From positions 124,001-188,000 of the forward strand of contig NZ_KB892089.1 in NCBI RefSeq assembly GCF_000373645.1: a DNA stretch of 64,000 nucleotides. The letters are read 5' to 3'. Below the pieces are notes generated by a model. That model did not search any database. It worked only from the letters and a program-made list of their open reading frames with translations, and was not told where the DNA came from. Every line of letters starts with the position of its first letter. The first letter of the stretch is position 1. Positions 8,343-16,322 of the stretch are shown here, in pieces. A program made the position numbers and the translations under genes. Source of the DNA: Streptomyces sp. ATexAB-D23 (lineage in GTDB: Bacteria > Actinomycetota > Actinomycetes > Streptomycetales > Streptomycetaceae).

Positions 8343-8987
8343 GTGTCCGCCGAGCCCAAGCCGGAGATTCTCGCCGCGTTCCAGGCCGCCAAGGGCTTCA
8401 TGCCGGTGGTCGAGGGGCTCGCGCTGTACGACGCCGCGGCCGGGGCGGCGGCGCTGGGCCTGCCGCTGCTGGAGGTCGGCACCTACTGCGGGCGTTCCAC
8501 GATCCTGCTCGCCGACGCGGCCCGTGCGGCGGGCGTGACCGCGCTCACCGTCGACCACCACCGGGGCAGCGAGGAACAGCAGCCGGGCTGGGAGTACCAC
8601 GACCCGACGGTGGTGGACCCCGAGGTCGGCCGGATGGACACGCTGCCCACGTTCCGCAGGACGCTGCACGCGGCGGGCCTGGAGGACCACGTGGTGGCGC
8701 TCGTGGGGCGCTCGCCGCAGGTCGCGGCGGTGTGGAGCGGCAGGCTCGGCCTCGTCTTCATCGACGGCGGCCACACCGACGAGCACGCGAACGGTGACTA
8801 CGAGGGCTGGGCGCCGCATGTCGCCGAGGGCGGGCTGCTGGTGATCCACGACGTCTTCCCGGACCCGGCGCACGGCGGGCAGGCCCCTTACCGGGTGTAT
8901 CTGCGGGCGCTGGAGTCGGGGGCGTTCACGGAGGTCTCCGTCACGGACTCGCTGCGCGTCCTGCGGCGCACGGGGCCGGGGATCTGA
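8343..8987 (+). CDS. Class I SAM-dependent methyltransferase, Methyltransf_24-like
   Basis: 214 residues. LPLLEVGTYCGRSTILLA at about residue 40 is the SAM-binding motif I, in the variant found in Methyltransf_24 and cephalosporin-hydroxylase-like proteins. It is followed by GVTALTVDHHRGSEEQQPG and GLVFIDGGHTDEHANGD. The acceptor is unknown. Start GTG 8343 has AGGAGG six bases before it. It stands alone between a terminator and the amidase gene. Confidence 0.82.
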   Translation: MSAEPKPEILAAFQAAKGFMPVVEGLALYDAAAGAAALGLPLLEVGTYCGRSTILLADAARAAGVTALTVDHHRGSEEQQPGWEYHDPTVVDPEVGRMDTLPTFRRTLHAAGLEDHVVALVGRSPQVAAVWSGRLGLVFIDGGHTDEHANGDYEGWAPHVAEGGLLVIHDVFPDPAHGGQAPYRVYLRALESGAFTEVSVTDSLRVLRRTGPGI

Positions 8988-9068
8988 GGGCGGGGGCCTG
9001 CCCCGGGTGTTCCCGGCGGGTCCGTGAACGCCCCGGACGCGGCCGCCCTCGGCGGATAGCATCGCCGG

Positions 9069-10001
9069 GTGCGTCACGACGAGAGCGTTCCCCCCACCCC
9101 GCGCCGCCCGGTCCTGCTCGCGGCGGCGGCGGCCCTGATGTGCCTGGGTCTCGCCGGCTGCGGCGGCGACGGCGGCACCGCGCAGGCCCGGCCGGGCCCG
9201 AGCGCCACCGAGGCGGTCACCCCCTCCGCCGACCCGGCCCCGCCCTCCCCGTCCCGCTCCCCGACACCGTCGCGCACGAGCGCGTCCCCGTCCGCGCCGC
9301 CCTCGAAGCCGCCGGCCGCCCCCTCGGGCCCGCTGTCCGGCCGTACGGTCGTCATCGACCCCGGGCACAACCCGACCAACCACCTGCACACCGCCGAGAT
9401 CAACCGCCAGGTGGAGATCGGGACCGGGCACAAGGAGTGCGACACCACCGGCACATCCACCAACGGGGGTTACGCGGAGGCGGCGTTCAACCTCGACGTC
9501 GCGCACCGGCTGCGGACGCTGCTGCGGGCCCAGGGCGCGACGGTGATCCTGACGTACGACGGGGACCGGGAGTTCGGGCCGTGCGTGGACGAGCGGGCGC
9601 GCATCGGCAACAAGGCGCACGCGGACGCGGTGGTCTCGATCCACGCGGACGGATCGGCCGTCGGCAACCGGGGCTTCCATGTGATTCTCCCCGCATCGGT
9701 GCGCGGCGGGGGCGCGGACACCTCGAAGATCGTCGCGCCCTCGCGCGATCTCGGTACCCGTATCGCCGGACTGTTCGTACGCAGTACCGGAAGTTCCCCT
9801 TCCAATTACGTAGGCGGCAATACCGGTTTGGACGTCCGCAAGGATCTTGGCGGACTTAATTTGTCGACCGTGCCCAAAGTCTTCATCGAATGCGGCAACA
9901 TGCGTGATCCCGAGGACGCCGCCCTGCTCACCAGTCCCGGCTGGCGCCAGAAGGCCGCCCAGGGCATCGCCGACGGCATCAGCAGCTTCCTCAAGGGGTA
10001 G
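9069..10001 (+). CDS. Lipoprotein N-acetylmuramoyl-L-alanine amidase (Amidase_3)
   Basis: 310 residues. The N-terminal signal ends in a lipobox LAGC (Cys at about residue 34). A Pro/Ser-rich spacer follows, then an Amidase_3 domain from about residue 95: GRTVVIDPGHNP (zinc His), AAFNLDVAHRLRTLL with the zinc Glu just before it, VVSIHADGSA (second His), and VFIECGNMRDPEDA (catalytic Glu). It should cleave the amide between muramic acid and the stem peptide from the outer face of the membrane. Codons from about 9750 to 9925 use far more A/T in third positions than the rest of the gene. Confidence 0.9.
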   Translation: MRHDESVPPTPRRPVLLAAAAALMCLGLAGCGGDGGTAQARPGPSATEAVTPSADPAPPSPSRSPTPSRTSASPSAPPSKPPAAPSGPLSGRTVVIDPGHNPTNHLHTAEINRQVEIGTGHKECDTTGTSTNGGYAEAAFNLDVAHRLRTLLRAQGATVILTYDGDREFGPCVDERARIGNKAHADAVVSIHADGSAVGNRGFHVILPASVRGGGADTSKIVAPSRDLGTRIAGLFVRSTGSSPSNYVGGNTGLDVRKDLGGLNLSTVPKVFIECGNMRDPEDAALLTSPGWRQKAAQGIADGISSFLKG

Positions 10002-10191
10002 GCAAGAGGTGGTTCTGCGATGAATTCGGGAGGATGTCCGCGCACCAACCGGGCAGGAACACAACCCGGCCGATCAGACGATAGATTCATCCGTACGATG
10101 GGGAGCCGTTCCCGAGCTACGTGCCGTGCCCGCCGTAGACGCGGTGCCAGCGACGACCGCCCCGACGAGACGACCGACTAAGGACCTTCAC

Positions 10192-11007
10192 GTGAATATC
10201 CGCTCCCTCACTCGAGGCGATGGCGTGGTGATCGGAGCAGCGGTCGTGCTGTTCATCGCCTCTTTCCTCGACTACGTCGACTACGGAAGCAGCCGCATCG
10301 ACGCGCCCAACTCCTGGGACTCCCTGGGCAACGGCATCGGCGTCTACATGGTCGGGGTGATCGGAGCGGCACTGATCGTGCTGTCCCGTTCGCAGCCCCA
10401 GCCGCGCAAGGTCCTCGGACTCGACCTCGCCCCGTTCGGCGTCGCCGCCACGGTCTTCACGGCGTGGAACATGTTCTGGACGATCATCGACCTCGGCCAG
10501 ATCGACGCCGGCGCCGGTCTGATCCTCGGCTTCATCGCCTCCCTGGTGCTGGCCGGCGGCGCGGTCGCCGCCCCGCTGGTCCCGGCCCTCAAGGCCCCGC
10601 TCGCGGGCGCCCCGAAGCCGCAGGCCGTGCCGCCGTACGGCGCCCAGCCCGGCCAGGGCTACGGCTACCCGGGCGGCCCGCAGGCCTCCTTCGGCGGTCA
10701 GCCGGGCCAGCCCCAGCCGTACGGTGCCCCGCAGCAGGCCGGTCAGCCCGACGCCCAGCAGGCGCAGGCCCCGGCCCCGCAGGCCCCGGCGGCCGGCGGG
10801 CAGTCCGGTGAGTTCACCCCGTTCTGGTTCGCGGTGCCGGTGGCCCGCCAGCTGTACAACGAGGACGGTTCGCAGGCGCCGATCGCCGAACTGGCGCCGG
10901 GCACCTGGTACCTCGCGGTCGAGCAGCGCGGTGCCGCGCTGATCGCCCAGACGCAGGACGGCCGTCGCGGCGTCCTCCAGGACACCACGGGCATCCAGCG
11001 CGGCTGA
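10192..11007 (+). CDS. DUF5336-like membrane protein with Pro/Gln-rich tail
   Basis: 271 residues. Four hydrophobic segments lie in residues about 10-135. Then comes a Gly/Pro/Gln/Tyr-rich low-complexity stretch (PYGAQPGQGYGYPGG and similar, residues about 145-205) and a conserved C-terminal segment, EFTPFWFAVPVARQLYNED, ending near GRRGVLQDTTGIQR. Streptomyces genomes carry this architecture, but its role is not known to me. I chose GTG 10192 because AAGGA lies a suitable distance upstream; an earlier in-frame ATG would add an unlikely 22 residues. Confidence 0.72.
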   Translation: MNIRSLTRGDGVVIGAAVVLFIASFLDYVDYGSSRIDAPNSWDSLGNGIGVYMVGVIGAALIVLSRSQPQPRKVLGLDLAPFGVAATVFTAWNMFWTIIDLGQIDAGAGLILGFIASLVLAGGAVAAPLVPALKAPLAGAPKPQAVPPYGAQPGQGYGYPGGPQASFGGQPGQPQPYGAPQQAGQPDAQQAQAPAPQAPAAGGQSGEFTPFWFAVPVARQLYNEDGSQAPIAELAPGTWYLAVEQRGAALIAQTQDGRRGVLQDTTGIQRG

Positions 11008-11024
11008 CGCCCCGCGCCCAGCCG

Positions 11025-11057
11025 GCGGCCCTTCGCCCCTTCCGGGCGGGGGGCCGC
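11025..11057 (+). terminator. Hairpin terminator after the membrane protein gene
   Basis: A 7-base outer stem (11025-11031 with 11051-11057) encloses a 5-base inner stem (11034-11038 with 11044-11048). It starts 17 bases after the stop. Confidence 0.65.
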
Positions 11058-11078
11058 TGCCGTACCCTCCCCGGCATA

Positions 11079-11095
11079 GCTGATGACACGTCAGA
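11079..11095. promoter_or_regulatory. Imperfect copy of the TCTGAC-N5-GTCAGA palindrome
   Basis: The right arm GTCAGA is exact, and the left arm GCTGAT keeps CTGA in register. The 5-base spacing equals that at 765-781 and 30551-30567. It sits 20 bases before the F420-dependent oxidoreductase start, over the expected transcript start. Confidence 0.4.
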
Positions 11096-11114
11096 ATCCC
11101 GGGGAGGCAGCGGA

Positions 11115-12134
11115 ATGCGGCTCGGACTCGCTCTCGGTTACTGGGGCCGCGGCCCGGACGCGGCCCAGCTGGAGCTGGCGCGCGCGGCGGAGGACCTGGG
11201 CTACGCCTCGGTGTGGACGTCGGAGGCCTGGGGTTCGGACGCCTTCACCCCGCTGACCTGGATCGCCGCCCACACCTCCCGCATCCGCCTGGGCACGGCC
11301 ATCGCGCAGATGGCGGCCCGCACCCCCACCGCGACCGCCATGCACGCACTGACCCTCGACCACCTCTCCGGCGGCCGGATGATGCTCGGCCTCGGCCTCT
11401 CGGGCCCGCAGGTCGTGGAGGGCTGGTACGGGCGCCCGTTCCCGGCGAGCCCGCTGACCGCGACCCGCGAGTACGTGGACGTGATCCGCCAGGTGCTGCG
11501 CCGCGAGGCCCCCGTGGAACTGGACGGCCGCTTCCACCCGCACCCGTACCGCGGCCCGGACGCCACCGGCCTCGGCAAGGCGCTGAAGCCGATCACCCAC
11601 CCGCTGCGTGCCTCCCTCCCGGTACTGCTGGGCGCGGAGGGGCCGAAGAACATCGCGCAGACCACCCGGATCGCGGACGGCTGGCTGCCGCTGTACTGGT
11701 CACCGGAGCGCACCGACGTCTACGAGGCCGCGCTCACCGGCCTCCCCGAGGGCTTCATGGTCGCGCCGATGGCACGGGCCCGGGTCTGCGACGACGTGGC
11801 CGAGGGCCTGCTGCCGGTGAAGGCGATGCTCGGCTTCTACATCGGCGGCATGGGCGCCGCCGCCCGCAACTTCCACGCGGATCTGATGGCGCGGATGGGC
11901 TACGAGGAGGAGGCGCACCGCATCCAGCGCCTGTTCCTCCAGGGCCGCAAGGAGGAGGCGGTGATGGCCGTGCCCGACGCGTTCGCCGACGAGATCTCCC
12001 TGGTCGGCCCGAGGGAACGGATCGCGGAACGCCTGGAGGCGTGGCGCGCGGGCCCGGTCACCGACCTGCTGGTGACGGCGCCGGACCCGGACACGCTGCG
12101 GGTGCTGGCGGAGCTCAACCAGCAGCGCGCTTAG
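11115..12134 (+). CDS. LLM-class F420-dependent oxidoreductase, Rv3520c-like
   Basis: 339 residues. A luciferase-like TIM barrel: MRLGLALGYWGRGP at the start, AAEDLGYASVWTSEAWGSDA near residue 25, SGGRMMLGLGLSGPQVVEGW near residue 90. It fits the subgroup of Mycobacterium Rv3520c, which reduces or oxidizes substrates with coenzyme F420. In M. tuberculosis that gene lies in the cholesterol-catabolism region (from memory), which suits the other steroid-type genes here. The physiological substrate is unknown. GGGAGG precedes ATG 11115. The last 20 bases overlap the convergent PHP gene. Confidence 0.85.
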   Translation: MRLGLALGYWGRGPDAAQLELARAAEDLGYASVWTSEAWGSDAFTPLTWIAAHTSRIRLGTAIAQMAARTPTATAMHALTLDHLSGGRMMLGLGLSGPQVVEGWYGRPFPASPLTATREYVDVIRQVLRREAPVELDGRFHPHPYRGPDATGLGKALKPITHPLRASLPVLLGAEGPKNIAQTTRIADGWLPLYWSPERTDVYEAALTGLPEGFMVAPMARARVCDDVAEGLLPVKAMLGFYIGGMGAAARNFHADLMARMGYEEEAHRIQRLFLQGRKEEAVMAVPDAFADEISLVGPRERIAERLEAWRAGPVTDLLVTAPDPDTLRVLAELNQQRA

Positions 12135-13155
12135 GGACTTCGCCCTCGCGGGTCCAGTCGAGCAGTTCACCGGCCGGCCAGGTGGTGACCACGCGTTCCG
12201 GTGGGACCTCGCACTCCTCGGCGCGGGCACAGCCGTATGCCTGCCAGTCCAGCTGGCCCGGTGCGTGGGCGTCGGTGTCGACGGCGAACAGGGTGCCCGC
12301 CGCGACGGCCCGGCGCAGGAGGCGGCGGGGCGGGTCCAGGCGTTCGGGCCGGCTGTTGATCTCCACGGCCGTGCCCGACTCGGCGCAGGCGGCGAAGACC
12401 TCGTCCGCGTCGAAGGTGGACTCGGGGCGGCCCCGCCCGGTGAGCAGGCGGCCGGTGCAGTGGCCGAGGACGTTCGCCCGCGGGTGACGGACGGCGGCGA
12501 GCATGCGCCGGGTCATCGGGGCGGGGTCCATGCGGAGTTTGGAGTGGACGGAGACCACCACGAGGTCCACCTGCTCCAGCAGGTCCTCCTCCTGGTCGAG
12601 GGTGCCGTCGAGGTTGATGTCGCACTCGATGCCGGTGAGGAGCCTGAACGGAGCCCAGCGCTCGTTGAGTTCGGCGATCTCGGCGAGCTGCCGGCGCAGC
12701 CGCCGCGGCGAGAGGCCGTTCGCGACGGTGAGCCGGGGCGAGTGGTCGGTGAGCACCGTCCACTCGTGGCCCAGCTCGGCGGCGGCGCGGCCCATCTCCT
12801 CGATGGGGCTGCCGCCGTCCGACCAGTCGGAGTGGGTATGGCAGTCGCCGCGCAGCAGGGAGAGCAGGTGCTCGCCGCCCTTCGCGAGCGGGCCCGCGCT
12901 CCGGGCCCCGGACTCCAGCCGGTCCAGGTAGCCAGGGGTCTCGCCGGCCGCCGCCTCGCGGATGACCTGGGCGGTGCGGGGGCCGATGCCCTTGACGCGT
13001 TCCAGTGAGCCGTCCGCCAGCCGCCGGTCCAGTTCGCCGTCGTCCATCGCGGCGACGGTCCGCGCGGCGGTGCGGAAGGCCTGGACGCGGTAGGTGACCG
13101 CGCTGTCGCGCTCCAGCAGGAAGGCGATCCGCTCCAGGGCCCCGACCGGGTCCAT
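12115..13155 (-). CDS. PHP-domain phosphoesterase with helix-hairpin-helix N-terminus (PolX C-terminal half-like)
   Basis: 346 residues. Residues about 1-85 form the HhH region seen in PolX DNA polymerases (RVKGIGPRTAQVIREAA). From about residue 100 a PHP domain follows: RGDCHTHSDWSDGGSP with metal-binding His residues, VLTDHSPRL, GIECDIN, VVVSVHS, LGHCTGR, and FAVDTDAHAPGQLDW. The polymerase palm of PolX is missing, so this is a stand-alone metal-dependent phosphoesterase, perhaps acting on DNA ends. I chose ATG 13155 because GAGGAGG lies just upstream; the longer frame has no such site. Confidence 0.87.
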   Translation of the reverse strand: MDPVGALERIAFLLERDSAVTYRVQAFRTAARTVAAMDDGELDRRLADGSLERVKGIGPRTAQVIREAAAGETPGYLDRLESGARSAGPLAKGGEHLLSLLRGDCHTHSDWSDGGSPIEEMGRAAAELGHEWTVLTDHSPRLTVANGLSPRRLRRQLAEIAELNERWAPFRLLTGIECDINLDGTLDQEEDLLEQVDLVVVSVHSKLRMDPAPMTRRMLAAVRHPRANVLGHCTGRLLTGRGRPESTFDADEVFAACAESGTAVEINSRPERLDPPRRLLRRAVAAGTLFAVDTDAHAPGQLDWQAYGCARAEECEVPPERVVTTWPAGELLDWTREGEVPKRAAG

Positions 13156-13248
13156 CGGCACCTCCTCGTGCGGGACGGGGCGGTTTCGGCCGCCCCGTCC
13201 AGCTTGGCCCAGCACCGCCCGGCCCGCACACCGGAGGGCCTGCCGTCC

Positions 13249-14025
13249 TCAGCCGAAGGACGTGCGCGCCAGCCAGAGGTCCAGCAGCGCGGCGTCGCCC
13301 AGCACCTCCACCCGGTCGCTGTCCGGGGCCAGGCGCCGGTTGAAGACCAGCATCAGGTCGGTGAGCGGCCCCCGCAGCGCCACGTTCGCCTTCCCGTGCG
13401 CCCGGCGCCAGGTGACACCGTCCTCGCCCAGCTCGATCAGCCATTCGGCGTCGGGCACATCGGTGGCGTGCAGATGCAGGGAGCGCCCGGCCCCGCGCAG
13501 CTCGGCCATCTCCGGGTCGCCCTGGGCCTGGGCGAAGGCGACGATCTGGAGCCACTCGTCGATCGTGTCCGCGGCCAGCTCGGGGGACATCGTGTACGGG
13601 ACCTTCGCGGTGAGGGCCGCGTCCGCGAGGTGGACGACGGTCTCCAGGGCCATGCGCCGCGACCAGAAGCCGGCGCGCCGCTCCCAGGCCCAGCTCCACA
13701 CCTCGGCCTCCGGCCCCGCCTCCCGCAGCGCGGCGGCGGTCCCGGCCGCCCCGTCCGCGAGCCAGGCGTCGAGCGCGTCGGGGCCGTCGCCCTCGGGGGT
13801 GTGCGCCGGCACCTTCTCGGGGGCGACCGCCTCGGTGGCGCGGGTGCGGACGATCTCGCCGGCCCAGCGGTGGGCGCGGCCGACGTGCTGGGCGAGTTCG
13901 CGCAGCGTCCAGTCCGGGCACGTCGGCACGGTGGCGTCGAGGTCGGCCCCCTTGATCGTCGCCCTCAACTCACCGGTCAGCCGGACGATTTCATCGCAGT
14001 AGCGCTCATGCGCGCGAAGATCCAT
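13249..14025 (-). CDS. Maleylpyruvate isomerase family mycothiol-dependent protein
   Basis: 258 residues. The N-terminal DinB-like four-helix bundle has the pattern of mycothiol-dependent maleylpyruvate isomerases: VPTCPDWTLRELAQHVGRAH with metal His residues near position 49, and SRRMALETVVHLADAAL with another His near 140. The C-terminal alpha/beta domain follows. Mycothiol is the actinobacterial thiol. Specific substrates of most paralogs, including this one, are unknown. Monocistronic by spacing. Confidence 0.86.
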   Translation of the reverse strand: MDLRAHERYCDEIVRLTGELRATIKGADLDATVPTCPDWTLRELAQHVGRAHRWAGEIVRTRATEAVAPEKVPAHTPEGDGPDALDAWLADGAAGTAAALREAGPEAEVWSWAWERRAGFWSRRMALETVVHLADAALTAKVPYTMSPELAADTIDEWLQIVAFAQAQGDPEMAELRGAGRSLHLHATDVPDAEWLIELGEDGVTWRRAHGKANVALRGPLTDLMLVFNRRLAPDSDRVEVLGDAALLDLWLARTSFG

Positions 14026-14125
14026 GCTCGGACCCTAGTGCGATCGAGGCTCCCCCACATGCGGATATCCGCCGGGCCGCGAGCCGTCCGGGTTTCGGCG
14101 CGGCGAAAGGGGCAACGCGGAGTCC

Positions 14126-14416
14126 ATGTCCTACAGCAGAGGCAGTGGAAGCATCACCGCGGCACGTGTCATCGCCGTGGTGGCCGACGTCATGGCCTTC
14201 ATCATCGGCCTGTGGATCCTGATGTACCTGCTCGACGCGAACCGGGGCAACGAGCTGGTGGAGTTCGTACGCGACACCGCACGGTGGCTCGCGGGCTGGT
14301 CGCACGACCTGTTCACCTTCGACCGGGCCTGGGCCAACGTCGTCGCCGGATACGGCCTGGCCGCCCTGGTGTACCTGTTCATCGGGCACGCCGTGGCAGG
14401 CCGTATCCGGCGCTGA
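14126..14416 (+). CDS. Small membrane protein, 96 residues
   Basis: Two hydrophobic segments, VIAVVADVMAFIIGLWILMY (about 15-34) and NVVAGYGLAALVYLFIGHAV (about 71-90), flank an amphipathic middle with conserved Trp residues. This fits a Streptomyces small integral membrane family of unknown role. GGAG lies close before ATG 14126. The gene is convergent with the alpha/alpha-barrel gene, 19 bases apart. Confidence 0.75.
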   Translation: MSYSRGSGSITAARVIAVVADVMAFIIGLWILMYLLDANRGNELVEFVRDTARWLAGWSHDLFTFDRAWANVVAGYGLAALVYLFIGHAVAGRIRR

Positions 14417-14435
14417 CGGAACCTCCCCGGAGCCC

Positions 14436-15509
14436 TCAGCCGCAGCAGTCCGGCTCAAGGCCCTTCGGGAGCCGTTCACCGCTGAAGACCGCGGTGGTCG
14501 CCTCGTCGCCCCCGAGCGCGGCCACCGCCAGCAGGAGCGAACCGGCCGTCCACGAGGTGTGCTCCTCGGGCCAGAACGCCCGGTTGCCCTCGAAGACGTA
14601 CCCCGTCCAGTACATGCCGCCGTCCGCCCGCAGGTGCTGGATGGACTGGAGGATCTCCAGCGCCCGGTCCGACTCGCCCATGACCCAGAGGGCGAGGGCC
14701 AGTTCGCAGCTCTCGCCGCCGGTCACCCACGGGTTGGGCAGCACACAGCGCACCCCGAGGTCCGGGACGACGAAACGGTCCCAGCCCTCCTCGATCCGCT
14801 CCTTGGCGGCCGTGCCGGTGACGGCACCGCCGAGGACCGGGTAGTACCAGTCCATCGAGTACTGGCTCTTGTCGAGGAAGCGTTCCGGGTGGCTGCGGAT
14901 CGCGTGGGCGAGCGCGCCGGTCGCCAGCTCCCAGTCCGGCTGGGGCTCCTCGCGGCGCTCGGCGATGGCGAGCGCGCAGCGCAGCGCCTGGTGGATGGAG
15001 GAGGAGCCGGTCAGCAGCGCGTCCGTGACGGGCGTGCCGTCGGCCTCCCGCTTCCAGCCGATCTGGCCGCCGGGCAGCTGGAGCCGCAGGACGAACTCGA
15101 CGGCCGCGAAGACCGTCGGCCACATCCGGTCGACGAAGGCGTCGTCGCCGGTGGCGAGGTAGTGGTGCCAGACGCCGACGGCCACGTAGGCGCAGAAGTT
15201 GGACTCCAGGCCGAGGTCGGTCGGCCGCAGCGGGTCGCCGTCGTGGTAGGCGGCGTACCAGGAGCCGTCCTCGTTCTGGTGGCGGGCCAGCCACTCGTAC
15301 GCGCGTTCCGCGGCGGCGTGCTCACCGGCGGCGTCCAGGGCCATGGCGGCCTCGGTGTGGTCCCACGGGTCGAGGTGGTGGCCGCGGAACCACGGGATCG
15401 CGCCGTCCGGGCGCTGCACGGCGAGCACGGCGGCGACGGTCTCGGTGGCCTGCGCGGCGGTGAGGACTCCGGGCAGGACGAGGTGTTCGGTCCGCTCGGG
15501 AAGGCTCAC
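14436..15509 (-). CDS. Alpha/alpha-barrel (prenyltransferase/squalene-oxidase-repeat-like) protein
   Basis: 357 residues. Repeated helical pairs with Trp and Gly-Ser-Trp motifs (RPDGAIPWFRGHHLDPWDH, NEDGSWYAAYHDGD, LRADGGMYWTGYVF) place it in the six-hairpin/terpenoid-cyclase toroid superfamily. The acidic DxDD of squalene-hopene cyclases is absent, so it is not a terpene cyclase. Glycosidase-like or carbohydrate-binding roles are possible. It overlaps the methyltransferase gene by four bases and is probably cotranscribed with a GT4 glycosyltransferase, which suggests glycolipid or polysaccharide work. Exact role unknown. Confidence 0.78.
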   Translation of the reverse strand: MSLPERTEHLVLPGVLTAAQATETVAAVLAVQRPDGAIPWFRGHHLDPWDHTEAAMALDAAGEHAAAERAYEWLARHQNEDGSWYAAYHDGDPLRPTDLGLESNFCAYVAVGVWHHYLATGDDAFVDRMWPTVFAAVEFVLRLQLPGGQIGWKREADGTPVTDALLTGSSSIHQALRCALAIAERREEPQPDWELATGALAHAIRSHPERFLDKSQYSMDWYYPVLGGAVTGTAAKERIEEGWDRFVVPDLGVRCVLPNPWVTGGESCELALALWVMGESDRALEILQSIQHLRADGGMYWTGYVFEGNRAFWPEEHTSWTAGSLLLAVAALGGDEATTAVFSGERLPKGLEPDCCG

Positions 15510-16252
15510 GCCTCGGCCTCGGCTGCCGCGGCGACGGGCAGGTGCGGCTTGGTCGCGTAGGCCACGAAGCTCTTGCCGACGACCGGGTTCAGCAGTTGCT
15601 CGGTGATCCGGGTGGCCAGCGGCTTCTTCATGATGTCCCAGACCAGCAGCTTGTGGTACGCCCGCACCGGCAGCGCCTTGTCATTGTCGACCCCGAAGGC
15701 GCACTTGAGCCACCAGTACGGGGCGTGCAGGGCGTGGGCGTGGTGGGTGCCGTACGGCTTGAGGCCGGCGCCGCGCATCCTGCCCAGGAGTTCGTCGGCC
15801 TTGTAGATGCGGATGTGGCCGCCCTCGACCTCGTGGTAGGCGTCGGAGAGGGCCCAGCAGACCTTCTCGGGGCCGTAGCGCGGGACGGTGACGGCGATCC
15901 GGCCGCCGGGCCTGAGGACCCGGACCATCTCGGCGAGCACGCCCTTGTCGTCGGGGATGTGCTCCATGACCTCGGAGATGATCACGACGTCGAAGGACTC
16001 GTCGGGGAACGGCAGGTTCAGCGCGTCGCCCTCCATCGCGGTGGCGGTGGCGCCCTCGGGTGCCTCCCCGGCCTCCTTCATCGCGGCGAACCACTTCGCG
16101 ACCTCGCGGATCTCCTCGCCGTTCTGGTCGAGGGCCACCACCTGGGCGCCGCGCCGGTAGCACTCGAAGGCGTGGCGTCCGGCGCCGCAGCCCAGGTCGA
16201 GCACTCGGTCGCCTGCGGCGAGCGGGAAGCGGGTGAAGTCCACGGTCAGCAC
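15506..16252 (-). CDS. Class I SAM-dependent methyltransferase
   Basis: 248 residues. Methyltransf_11 domain: GDRVLDLGCGAGRHAFEC (motif I, about residue 15), VVALDQNGEEI (acidic end of strand 2), DALNLPFPDESFDVVIISEV, MEHIPDDKGVLAEMVRVLRPGG. Lower-scoring C-terminal residues match ubiE/sterol-type or sugar O-methyltransferases in general shape. Start GTG 16252 has AGG upstream. It lies between the glycosyltransferase and the barrel-protein genes, so the acceptor is probably the product of that glycosyltransferase. Confidence 0.88.
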   Translation of the reverse strand: MLTVDFTRFPLAAGDRVLDLGCGAGRHAFECYRRGAQVVALDQNGEEIREVAKWFAAMKEAGEAPEGATATAMEGDALNLPFPDESFDVVIISEVMEHIPDDKGVLAEMVRVLRPGGRIAVTVPRYGPEKVCWALSDAYHEVEGGHIRIYKADELLGRMRGAGLKPYGTHHAHALHAPYWWLKCAFGVDNDKALPVRAYHKLLVWDIMKKPLATRITEQLLNPVVGKSFVAYATKPHLPVAAAAEAEA

Positions 16253-16322
16253 GAATGCCTGCTTTCGCGGTCGGGGTCGGGAGGGTGGTCAGGGGGTCAG
16301 GGGCCCGGCGGGCGGGCCGGGT

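Noticed and set aside
6825..10064. Open frame of over 1000 codons on the minus strand
   Set aside because: It runs antisense to the M20, methyltransferase and amidase genes. Its low-complexity Arg/Gly/Ala composition is what GC-rich shadow frames give.
14436..15509. Terpene cyclase or squalene-hopene cyclase
   Set aside because: The alpha/alpha barrel is similar, but the DxDD acid motif is missing and the neighbours are sugar and methyl transferases.
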